Shown in pieces: positions 27,153 to 33,698 of a DNA stretch of 64,000 nt. Every line of letters begins with the position of its first letter. Within the stretch, counting starts at the first letter, position 1. The notes under the pieces were generated by a model. That model saw nothing but the letters and a program-made list of their open reading frames with translations. It searched no databases and was not told where the DNA came from. A program made the position numbers and the translations under genes. Where the stretch lies: NCBI GenBank assembly GCA_036381515.1, contig DASVCR010000073.1, positions 1-64,000 on the forward strand, read 5' to 3'. The DNA is from ZC4RG20 sp036381515 (lineage in GTDB: Bacteria; Pseudomonadota; Gammaproteobacteria; Steroidobacterales; Rariloculaceae).

Positions 27153-27752
27153 CTAGTAGAGCCGGTAGCCCGCGTAGCGGCGGCGAATGAACGCGTCGAG
27201 CGCCCACCATCCGGCCGCGCCGCCGCCAACGAACGTGAGCGCGATCGCCGCGAGCACCCACGGCAGCGGCAGGCTGACGCGAAACCGGTCGACACGGGCG
27301 GCATAGTCGGCGTTCTCGGCCTCGAGCCGCGCGACCGTCTCCTCGAGCGCCTGCATCGATGCCGCGTGCTCGGCCTCACGGCTGCGCAAGCGTTCGGCCT
27401 CGGCCGTCGCCCGCCTCTCCGTCGTGCGAGCCTCCGCGAGCTCCGCGGCGAGCGCGTCGAGCTGCGCCTCGAGCTCGGCGACGCGGAAGCGGGCCGGCGT
27501 CTCGCTGACGATGTACGCCGCCTTGACCCAGCCCTCGTCGCCGTCGTCCGTGCGGACCCGAGCGTAGTGCGTCGTGCGCTCGAGGATCTCGAGCCGCGTG
27601 CCGCTCGGCAGATTCTCGAAGGGCCTGTCGCTCGTGTCCGAGGCGTGGTGCAGTCCGAGCTGCAGGATGTCGGTGACGTAGGCGGTCTCGGCTGCTGCCG
27701 CCGCCGCGGCCCAGGCCATCGCGATCAGTGCAATCGACAGTCGTCCCGTCAT
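27153..27752 (-). CDS. Membrane-anchored SH3-domain protein (TIGR04211-like)
   Basis: A 199-residue protein with a signal peptide (ending AAAAAE), a bacterial SH3 domain at about 25-85 (YVTDILQLGLH, GTRLEILERT, DDGDEGWVKAAYIV), a coiled coil at about 90-165 and a single C-terminal membrane helix (LPWVLAAIALTFVGGGAAGWW), ending in a short basic tail. This order matches the TIGR04211 family (YgiM-type). The SH3 domain would face the periplasm, presumably toward peptidoglycan, with the helix in the inner membrane. It is convergent with msrQ. Confidence 0.85.
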   Translation of the reverse strand: MTGRLSIALIAMAWAAAAAAAETAYVTDILQLGLHHASDTSDRPFENLPSGTRLEILERTTHYARVRTDDGDEGWVKAAYIVSETPARFRVAELEAQLDALAAELAEARTTERRATAEAERLRSREAEHAASMQALEETVARLEAENADYAARVDRFRVSLPLPWVLAAIALTFVGGGAAGWWALDAFIRRRYAGYRLY

Positions 27753-27781
27753 GCGCCGCTCGTTCGGAAATAGAGCGGCGG

Positions 27782-27787
27782 ATTATA
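27782..27787 (-). promoter_or_regulatory. Candidate -10 box of the SH3-domain gene
   Basis: A perfect TATAAT on the minus strand lies 30 bases before the ATG at 27752. No convincing -35 box was found at 16-18 bases. Confidence 0.3.
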
Positions 27788-27853
27788 GGGACGCCCCAAG
27801 GGCCGAACCGTGAACTCGGCCACGTCGGGCGAAGCGATCGCGGCGCCGCCGGC

Positions 27854-28216
27854 TCAGCGGCCCCTCACGTAGCGCGGTACCTTCTCTTCGGTATGGACGA
27901 CCTTCAGCGGCTCGGCACGGTCCGCGTTGCGCACGACCTCGGCGTAGAGCTCGACGATCGCCTCTGCATGCGTGGCCGCCTCGGCGAACGACATCTTGCG
28001 CACGCTGACCTTGAGGCGCCCTTCCCGGCCGATCGGCTCGTAGCGGTGCAGCGCGGCGTGCAGCGCTTCGAACCGCTCGCGCAGCGGCTCCGGGAGATCG
28101 GGGATCACGAGGTCCTCGAGGTGGCGTCCGAACGCGAGCGCGAGCCGCTCTTTGATCGGGCCATCGGCGACGAGCTCGGCGACCGCCGCTTGGAATCGCT
28201 TGATGAGATGTTGCAT
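27854..28216 (-). CDS. Hypothetical protein, 120 residues
   Basis: Begins MQHLIKRFQAAVAELVADGP at 28216. It is largely helical, charged and basic at the C-terminus (EEKVPRYVRGR), with no signal peptide or membrane segment. An open frame continues upstream to 28813, but that part is antisense to the activator gene and is not used. I do not recognise the family. It lies 176 bases downstream of the sigma-54 activator on the same strand and could be co-transcribed with it. Confidence 0.6.
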   Translation of the reverse strand: MQHLIKRFQAAVAELVADGPIKERLALAFGRHLEDLVIPDLPEPLRERFEALHAALHRYEPIGREGRLKVSVRKMSFAEAATHAEAIVELYAEVVRNADRAEPLKVVHTEEKVPRYVRGR

Positions 28217-28392
28217 TGACCAACGCCCTCGGAGCGCCTGCGCCCCGTCGAATCGAGTGGATGAGTCGGCCGAAGAGTCGTGCTGAACGGCAGCGGCAAG
28301 CGCCGTCGTGCGGCCCTGAGCGGATCCAGAGCCGCGCCCCCCATTCGCGCGGACGTATAGCAGATTATGGAAACGCGCGGCAAGCGCCGCCG

Positions 28393-30222
28393 TCACGCCG
28401 CCGAGCTCGACCGGTCGTCGATGCCGTTCGGACGCGAGATGCCGAACTTCTTCATCCGGTCCGCGAACGTGCTCGGCTTCAGGCCGAGCAGCTTCGCCGC
28501 GCCATCGGGGCCGGAGACTCGCCAGTTCGTCAACCGCAGCGCGGTCAGCATGTTGTTGCGCTCGAGCTCGCGAACTTGCGCCTCGGTCAGCACCTGCTGG
28601 GTGTCGTCGCGCTGGCTGACGGCGGCGGCCTGGGGGGCGGTCAGAATGTCCGCCATCGCGAGGTCGAGCCGCAGGACCTTGCCGCGCGACAGGATCACGG
28701 CCCGCTCGATCACGTTCTTCAGCTCGCGGATGTTCCCCGGCCAGTCGTAGCGCTGCAGCAGCACCGCCTGCTGGCGCGACAGCTGGAGCGGCGGGCGGCC
28801 GAATTCCTGGCACGTCTTCTCGAGGAAGTGATGCGCGAGCTGCACGACATCGTCGCCGCGCTCGCGCAGCGGCGGCACGTCGATCGGGAAAACGCTGAGC
28901 CGATAGTACAGGTCCTCGCGGAAACGGCCGGCAGCGACCTCCTGCTCGAGGTCGCGGTTCGTCGCCGCGATCACGCGCACGTCGACGGTGTGCGTGCGGT
29001 CGTCGCCGACCCGTTCGTACTCGTTCTCCTGCAGCACGCGGAGCAGCTTGCTCTGCAGGTCGAGCGGAATCTCGCCGACCTCGTCGAGGAAGATCGTGCC
29101 GCCGTCGGCGAGCTGAAAGCGCCCGACGCGGTCACGATGCGCGCCGGTGAACGCGCCCTTCACGTGCCCGAAGAACTCGCTCTCGAAGAGCTCGTGCGCA
29201 ATCGACGCGCAGTTGACCTTCACGAGCGGTCCGTTCGCGCGCGGGCTGCGGGAATGGATCACGTGCGCGACGAGCTCCTTGCCGACGCCGGATTCGCCCT
29301 GGATCAGCACACTCGCGCTCGTCTGCGCGACCGCCTCGAGCCGCGCGAGCATCTTCTTCAGGGCCGGGCTCTCGCCGATGATCCGGCCGAAGTTCATCGA
29401 CACCTGCACCTCCTCGCGGAGGTAGTCGCGCTCGCGCTCGAGCTCCTCCCGGAGGCGCGCGTTCTCCTCGAACGCGGCCCGCAGTTGCCGCTCGGCCTGG
29501 TTCCGCTCGGTCACGTCCTTCGCCGCGACGAGGAGGGCCACGACGTTGCCTTGCTCGTCCCGCTCCGCGCGGGCCGACAGCAGCACCTCGACGATTTCGC
29601 CGGACTTCGTCAGCAGGGTCCGCGGCTCGTTCTCGAGCTCGCCGTGCGCGATGATGTCCTCGAGCCGGCCGCCTTCGAGCGATTGCCGGGATTCCTCGGC
29701 CATGAAGTCCGTGATGAGCCGCCCGAGGACCTCCTCCCGCTTGTAGCCGAGCTTCGCGAGCCACCGGTCGCTGACGTGCACGATGCGGCCCTGCGCGTCG
29801 ACGGTGTGCAGCATCGCCGGGGTCTGCCGATAGAGTTCCCGATAGTGGGCCTCGAGGCGGGCCTGCTGGCGGACCTCGGTGTACACGGCGACCGTGCGCA
29901 GATAGTCGCCTTCCGCCCCGCGCTCGACGATCGCGCTCGCGAGCAGATCCACCCGCTCGCCGCTCTTCGTCGTGATGTCGAACGGGACGTTGTCGAGCCG
30001 GCCGGTACGGCGCAGCAGCGGCAGGTACTCCTCGTTCACGCGGCGAGCCGACTCCGGACTGCCGAGGTCCTGGGGCCGCAGATGACGCAGCTCCTCGCGC
30101 GTGTAGCCGAAGCGACGCAGCCATGCATCGCTGGCATCGAGGAAATAACCGTCCTCGTCCAACGAAACGGTCAGCGCAGGGGTCTTACGAAAGAGCCATT
30201 GGTAGCGATCGGCGAGTGACAT
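28393..30222 (-). CDS. Sigma-54-dependent activator with two PAS domains
   Basis: A 609-residue bacterial enhancer-binding protein. Two PAS domains cover about 5-120 and 125-245 (DASDAWLRRFGYTREEL; HVSDRWLAKLGYKREEV), then a short coiled coil. The AAA+ domain at about 280-515 has Walker A GESGVGKE, the sigma-54-contacting GAFTGA loop, GGTIFLDEVGEIP (Walker B) and the arginine finger region. A Fis-type helix-turn-helix ends the protein (GAAKLLGLKPSTFADRMKKF). No receiver domain is present, so the signal enters through PAS. I use the ATG at 30222; upstream codons to 30258 run through one of the palindromic operator sites. The divergent gene has a matching sigma-54 promoter. Confidence 0.9.
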   Translation of the reverse strand: MSLADRYQWLFRKTPALTVSLDEDGYFLDASDAWLRRFGYTREELRHLRPQDLGSPESARRVNEEYLPLLRRTGRLDNVPFDITTKSGERVDLLASAIVERGAEGDYLRTVAVYTEVRQQARLEAHYRELYRQTPAMLHTVDAQGRIVHVSDRWLAKLGYKREEVLGRLITDFMAEESRQSLEGGRLEDIIAHGELENEPRTLLTKSGEIVEVLLSARAERDEQGNVVALLVAAKDVTERNQAERQLRAAFEENARLREELERERDYLREEVQVSMNFGRIIGESPALKKMLARLEAVAQTSASVLIQGESGVGKELVAHVIHSRSPRANGPLVKVNCASIAHELFESEFFGHVKGAFTGAHRDRVGRFQLADGGTIFLDEVGEIPLDLQSKLLRVLQENEYERVGDDRTHTVDVRVIAATNRDLEQEVAAGRFREDLYYRLSVFPIDVPPLRERGDDVVQLAHHFLEKTCQEFGRPPLQLSRQQAVLLQRYDWPGNIRELKNVIERAVILSRGKVLRLDLAMADILTAPQAAAVSQRDDTQQVLTEAQVRELERNNMLTALRLTNWRVSGPDGAAKLLGLKPSTFADRMKKFGISRPNGIDDRSSSAA

Positions 30223-30234
30223 GGTGCGACTTTT

Positions 30235-30287
30235 ACGGAAATCCGTGACTCTAGTCAACGGAAATCCGTGATTTAACGGTTTTCCGT
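30235..30287. promoter_or_regulatory. Three palindromic activator sites (putative UAS/operators)
   Basis: ACGGAAATCCGT occurs exactly at 30235-30246 and 30258-30269, and ACGGTTTTCCGT at 30276-30287, each followed by GTGAYT or GACT-like bases. Each is a 12-bp dyad (ACGGA/TCCGT or the T variant). They lie 13 bases upstream of the activator start and about 70-125 bases upstream of the divergent sigma-54 transcription start. That is the usual place for enhancer sites bound by a Fis-type helix-turn-helix. Autoregulation is likely. Confidence 0.8.
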
Positions 30288-30332
30288 GACTCAGTGTACC
30301 TGTATATGGTTGATTTATCTACCTCTTGAAAT

Positions 30333-30348
30333 TGGCACGATGGGTGCA
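30333..30348 (+). promoter_or_regulatory. Sigma-54 promoter (-24/-12)
   Basis: TGGCACGATGGGTGCA matches the consensus TGGCACG-N4-TTGCA at every fixed position but one (T to G just before TGC), with the GG and GC dinucleotides correctly spaced. The expected transcription start is near 30359, about 58 bases before the ATG at 30417. Confidence 0.8.
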
Positions 30349-30416
30349 TATAGATGCGCGCCGGGTAACTGGCAAGCGGTTCAAGTATCGGAGTTTCGTT
30401 AAGCAAAGGAAAGCAC

Positions 30417-30689
30417 ATGTTCACGCGGATACTGACCCCCAGTGCGATGGCTGCGGCTCTGCTGCTGGGTGCGTTCAGTCAACAGGCAGCGGCCACGGAA
30501 GAGATCGTCGTTTACGGCACCGAGGTTGTCGCGCAGATCGAAGCGCGCGAGGCGATGTTTCGGACGGAAATGGACGAATACATCCGGACGTTGAACGAGC
30601 GGATCAAGGCTACGCTGCAGGAGAGCGTGAAGAACCAGGCGGTTCCGAAGCTCGAAGTTGCGAGCGCTGAGGAGCCCGTACGCGGTTGA
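30417..30689 (+). CDS. Small exported helical protein under sigma-54 control
   Basis: A 90-residue precursor. The signal peptide covers residues 1 to about 26 (SAMAAALLLGAFSQQAAAT), so the mature form is about 64 residues. It begins EEIVVYGTEVV and continues as a charged amphipathic helix (AREAMFRTEMDEYIRTLNER), with no cysteines. AAGGA precedes the ATG. I do not recognise the family. It is the only protein-coding gene between the sigma-54 promoter and the first structured terminator, and its stop is 10 bases before a hairpin with a C-rich loop. It may be a secreted or periplasmic peptide, or partly a carrier transcript for a 3' small RNA. Confidence 0.75.
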   Translation: MFTRILTPSAMAAALLLGAFSQQAAATEEIVVYGTEVVAQIEAREAMFRTEMDEYIRTLNERIKATLQESVKNQAVPKLEVASAEEPVRG

Positions 30690-30699
30690 TGGTGTCGGT

Positions 30700-30730
30700 G
30701 CGGCCGCCATTCCTCCCCCGTGGCGGCCGC
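30700..30730 (+). ncRNA. Hairpin 1 with TCCTCCCCC loop
   Basis: A perfect 10-bp stem (30700-30709 with 30721-30730) closes the 11-nt loop TTCCTCCCCCG. The loop is complementary to GGGGGAGGA, that is, to strong Shine-Dalgarno sequences. It lies in the 3' untranslated region of the small exported protein. Plus-strand sense is assumed because poly-T tracts follow on this strand. Confidence 0.65.
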
Positions 30731-30756
30731 CAGGCCTCGCCGGAAGGCCGATGTAA

Positions 30757-30841
30757 GGGGCCGGGTTCTCCGGCATTCGAACTGGGACGTTGCTCCAGGA
30801 CGGAGTGAACAAGGAAGTTCGGATCTGGCCCCGTTTTTTTT
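30757..30841 (+). terminator. Structured element A ending in eight T residues
   Basis: The outer stem GGGGCC (30757-30762) pairs with GGCCCC (30827-30832) and is followed by T8 at 30834-30841. Inside are a GCCGG/CCGGC hairpin near the 5' end, which partly competes with the outer stem, and an arm CGAACT (30778-30783) with AGTTCG (30816-30821), capped by GTT/AAC and CTCC/GGAG. Far larger than a simple terminator, it has a homologous second copy at 30991-31084. Confidence 0.7.
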
Positions 30842-30891
30842 CGACACATATCGCCGAGGGTTTTGACCGAATCCGCGCAACGCGGTATCGA

Positions 30892-30924
30892 GGCGACCAC
30901 CAACTCCTCCCCCTGGTGGTCGCC
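30892..30924 (+). ncRNA. Hairpin 2 with TCCTCCCCC loop
   Basis: A perfect 11-bp stem (30892-30902 with 30914-30924) closes the 11-nt loop ACTCCTCCCCC. Flanking TATC/GATA can extend the stem. It is a direct repeat of hairpin 3, with a period of 41 bases. A weak TTGACC-17-TATCGA promoter-like sequence at 30863-30891 overlaps its left edge, so it would not give a full-length hairpin. Confidence 0.6.
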
Positions 30925-30932
30925 GATATCGA

Positions 30933-30965
30933 GGCGGCCACCAGTCCTCCCCCATGGTGGTCGCC
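30933..30965 (+). ncRNA. Hairpin 3 with TCCTCCCCC loop
   Basis: An 11-bp stem (30933-30943 with 30955-30965) with one G-T pair closes the 11-nt loop GTCCTCCCCCA. Loop length and its nine central bases are identical to hairpins 1 and 2, while the stem sequence of hairpin 1 differs, which points to selection on the loop. Confidence 0.6.
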
Positions 30966-30990
30966 GGGCCGGCCGGGAGGCCAGCAACTA

Positions 30991-31084
30991 GGGGGCCGGG
31001 TCCTTCGAGTCCCGGCGTCGAACTAGGATCGGTTCCTCCGCAACGGAGAGAACACGGAAGTTCGGGCTCGGCCCCCTTTTTTTT
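30991..31084 (+). terminator. Structured element B ending in eight T residues
   Basis: Homologous to element A. The outer stem GGGGGCC (30991-30997) pairs with GGCCCCC (31070-31076), then T8 at 31077-31084. The inner arms are GCCGGG/CCCGGC near the 5' end and CGAACT (31019-31024) with AGTTCG (31059-31064), capped by GTTC/GAAC and CTCCG/CGGAG. The loops differ from A while pairing is kept. It ends 44 bases before the convergent pyrC stop. Confidence 0.7.
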
Positions 31085-31127
31085 GCCCGTCCTTTTCGTC
31101 GGCTCTGAGCCGAACACCGTCGGCGTA

Positions 31128-32465
31128 TCAGCCTGAACGAAATTCGAGCGCGCGCCCGTGCCGCTCCGGCGAGACGACACCGTCCCGATAGACGATCCTG
31201 CCGTTCAGCACGGTCATGCGAATGGCCGAATGGAACAGCGTGCCCTCGAGCGGCGACCAGCCGCAGCGGTAGAGCAGCGTGTCCGGCGTCACCCGGCGGG
31301 CCGCGGCGAGGTCGGCGACGACGAGATCGGCGTAGTAGCCCTCACGAATGAACCCTCGGTCCACGATCCCAAAGAGCCGGGCCGGATTGTGGGCCGCCTT
31401 CTCGACGATGGTCGGCAGGCTGAAGAGTCCCGCGCGATGCTGCTCGAGCAGCATCGACAGCGAATGCTGTACGAGCGGCAGCCCGGACGGCGCCTCGAAG
31501 TAGCCGCGGCCCTTCTCGGCGAGCGTGTGCGGGGCGTGATCGGTGGCAATGACGTCGATGCGGTCCTCGACGACCGCGCGGACCAGCGCATCCCGGTCCC
31601 TGGCGGTCTTGATCGCCGGGTTGCACTTGATTCGCGCGCCGAGGCGCCCGTACGCGCCCTGCTCGAACCAAAGGTGATGGACGCACACCTCGGCGGTGAT
31701 CCGCTTCGCGCCGATCGGCCCCGGCTCGAAAAGCGCGAGCTCCCGCTCGGTGCTGACGTGCAGCACGTGCAGCCGGGCGCCGTGACGCTTCGCGAGCTCG
31801 ACCGCTCGGGACGACGACGCATAGCATGCGTCGGCCGAGCGGATTGCAGGGTGTGCCGAGATCGGCACGTCGTCGCCGTAGCGCTCGCGGAAACGGCGCT
31901 CGGACTCGAGGATCATCGGCGTATCCTCGCAGTGCGCGGCAATCGGCACGCGCGCCTCGGCGAAAATCCGCTCGAGCGTCGTCGAGTCGTCGACGAGCAT
32001 GTTGCCGGTCGACGCGCCCATGAACACCTTGATGCCGCACACTTCGTCCGCGCTCGCGCGGCGGATCTCGTCGAGGTTCGTGTTCGTCGCGCCGAGATAG
32101 AAGCCGTAATTCGCGTAGCTGGTTCGCGCCGCGATCGCGCGCTTCTCGGCGATCGCGTCGAGCGTCACGGCCGGAGGCGCGTTGTTCGGCATGTCCAGAA
32201 AGCTCGTCACGCCGCCCGCGATCGCCGCACGGGACTCCGACTCGATCGTTCCCTTGGCCGGGTGACCCGGCTCGCGGAAGTGGACCTGGTCATCGATAAG
32301 CCCGGGGAGCACGTAGCGCCCGTCGAGATCGATCACGTTCGCGCCGGCGGGCGCCGTTCCCGGCCCGATCCGTGCGATCCGCTCGCCGTCGATCAAGAGA
32401 TCGGCTTCCACGATCTCTCCCTCGTTCACGAGGCGTCCGTTCCTGAGCAGCATTGCCATCGTCAT
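31128..32465 (-). CDS. pyrC: Dihydroorotase
   Basis: A 445-residue amidohydrolase of the class I dihydroorotase type, catalysing ring closure of carbamoyl aspartate in pyrimidine synthesis. The metal-site segment is IDDQVHFREPG, in which the first His of the usual HxH motif is Gln; this DDQVHFREPG form is a known subgroup. GIKVFMGASTGN contains the carboxylated Lys, AAHCEDTP and LHVLHVST provide further His, and ATDHAPHT the catalytic Asp. Other hydantoinase-like activities cannot be excluded. It overlaps the pip stop by an ATGA and is therefore its second operon gene. Confidence 0.88.
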   Translation of the reverse strand: MTMAMLLRNGRLVNEGEIVEADLLIDGERIARIGPGTAPAGANVIDLDGRYVLPGLIDDQVHFREPGHPAKGTIESESRAAIAGGVTSFLDMPNNAPPAVTLDAIAEKRAIAARTSYANYGFYLGATNTNLDEIRRASADEVCGIKVFMGASTGNMLVDDSTTLERIFAEARVPIAAHCEDTPMILESERRFRERYGDDVPISAHPAIRSADACYASSSRAVELAKRHGARLHVLHVSTERELALFEPGPIGAKRITAEVCVHHLWFEQGAYGRLGARIKCNPAIKTARDRDALVRAVVEDRIDVIATDHAPHTLAEKGRGYFEAPSGLPLVQHSLSMLLEQHRAGLFSLPTIVEKAAHNPARLFGIVDRGFIREGYYADLVVADLAAARRVTPDTLLYRCGWSPLEGTLFHSAIRMTVLNGRIVYRDGVVSPERHGRALEFRSG

Positions 32466-33448
32466 TCCTTCGCGAGAAAACGATCCGTCGCGCCGACGAG
32501 CTCATGGACGATGCCGGGCTCGTACGCCGAATGCCCTGCGTCCGGCACGATGCGCAAATCCGACTCGGGCCAGCGCTCGTGCAGCTCCCACGCGGACTCG
32601 GCCGGGCACACCATGTCGTAGCGGCCCTGCACGATCACGGCGGGGATCTCGCGCAGCGCGTCGACGCCGTCGAGCAACTCGTTCTCCGACCCGAAGAAGC
32701 CACCGTTGACGAAATAGTGCGTCTCGAGGCGAGCGATCGCGAGCGCGAACTCGGGGTCGGAGAAGTGCGACTCGCGCTTTTCGTCCGGCAACAGCGAGCT
32801 CGTCACGCCCTCCCAGATCGACCAAGCGCGCGCGAACGCGAGCTCGACGCGGGCATCGCCGCTCGTGACGCGCCGATGATACGCGGCGAGAAGGTCGTCG
32901 CGCTCGTCTTTGGGTATGCAGCCGGAAAAGCGACGCCAGTGCTCGGGAAATACCGCGTTAGCGCCGCGCCGGTAGAACCAGTCGAGCTCCTTACGCCGGA
33001 CGAGGAAGATGCCGCGCAGCACGAGCGCCGAGACGGCGTGCGGATGCGCTTCGGCATATGCGAGCGCCAGCGTGCTGCCCCATGATCCGCCGAACACGAG
33101 CCAGCGCTCGATCGCGAGCCGCCGCCGCAGTCGCTCGATGTCGCCGACCAGATGCCAGGTCGTGTTCGCCTCGAGCGATGCGATCGGCCGGCTGCGGCCG
33201 CATCCGCGCTGGTCGAACGTGACGATTCGATAGCCGCGAGGATCGAAGAAGCGGCGCGCGTTTCGGTCTCCGCCTCCGCCCGGCCCGCCGTGCAGGAACA
33301 GCGCCGGCTTACCGCGCGGGTTGCCGCACTGCTCGTAGTAGACGCGATGTCCGTCGCCGACGTCGAGATAGCCCGATTGGTAGGGCTCGATGGGCGGATA
33401 CAGCTTCCTCGAGCTCGGCTTCGCCCGCTTGTCCAAGTCGATTGCCAC
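32462..33448 (-). CDS. pip: Proline iminopeptidase
   Basis: A 328-residue alpha/beta hydrolase of peptidase family S33, which removes N-terminal proline. It shows LYPPIEPYQSGYLDV, the oxyanion motif FLHGGPGGGG, FDQRGCGRS, the nucleophile elbow GGSWGS with Ser122, and DAGHSAYE with the catalytic His near the C-terminus. The GTG at 33448 is the only start before the conserved block. The ribosome binding site is weak. It is the first gene of a two-gene unit with pyrC. Confidence 0.9.
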   Translation of the reverse strand: MAIDLDKRAKPSSRKLYPPIEPYQSGYLDVGDGHRVYYEQCGNPRGKPALFLHGGPGGGGDRNARRFFDPRGYRIVTFDQRGCGRSRPIASLEANTTWHLVGDIERLRRRLAIERWLVFGGSWGSTLALAYAEAHPHAVSALVLRGIFLVRRKELDWFYRRGANAVFPEHWRRFSGCIPKDERDDLLAAYHRRVTSGDARVELAFARAWSIWEGVTSSLLPDEKRESHFSDPEFALAIARLETHYFVNGGFFGSENELLDGVDALREIPAVIVQGRYDMVCPAESAWELHERWPESDLRIVPDAGHSAYEPGIVHELVGATDRFLAKE

Positions 33449-33564
33449 CTTCGAAATGAAGCCCTTCGCGGCGGGCGCGAAGACGACGACCGCATTCGAA
33501 GAATGCCACCTGCCGGCGGCGCCGCGCCAGCCGCGCGGAACTTTTCCGGCGTTTTCGCGTCAGG

Positions 33565-33593
33565 TTGAAACCAGTTGGGGGGCTATGCAGAAT
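33565..33593 (+). promoter_or_regulatory. Candidate sigma-70 promoter of the Gld-type ABC operon
   Basis: TTGAAA (33565-33570), a 17-base spacer and CAGAAT (33588-33593). Transcription would start near 33600, about 100 bases before the first gene. Confidence 0.4.
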
Positions 33594-33698
33594 TGGGCGC
33601 CGCCGTTTCACCGGTCAGCTGCCGTCCGTGCAGCCCACAATACGGCTCGCGCCGCTTTCCAGACGGCGGCCGTCCACAACCAAGACCGAGACACATTG

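Noticed and set aside
30863..30891. A sigma-70 promoter before hairpin 2 (TTGACC-17-TATCGA)
   Set aside because: The -10 is poor and the implied start lies inside the hairpin stem, so it would not make the intact structure.
30790..31026. A 78-codon plus-strand frame inside the structured RNA region
   Set aside because: It covers both hairpins and parts of elements A and B. Composition and repeats show RNA structure, not protein.
30757..31084. Possible tRNA genes in the cloverleaf-like elements
   Set aside because: There is no 7-bp acceptor arm with CCA-adjacent geometry, no proper T-loop GTTCRA context in position and no anticodon arm of five pairs. T8 tracts fit termination.
30512..31180. 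A 222-codon minus-strand frame with internally repeated peptides
   Set aside because: The repeated peptides come from the DNA duplication of elements A and B, and no ribosome binding site or family was seen.
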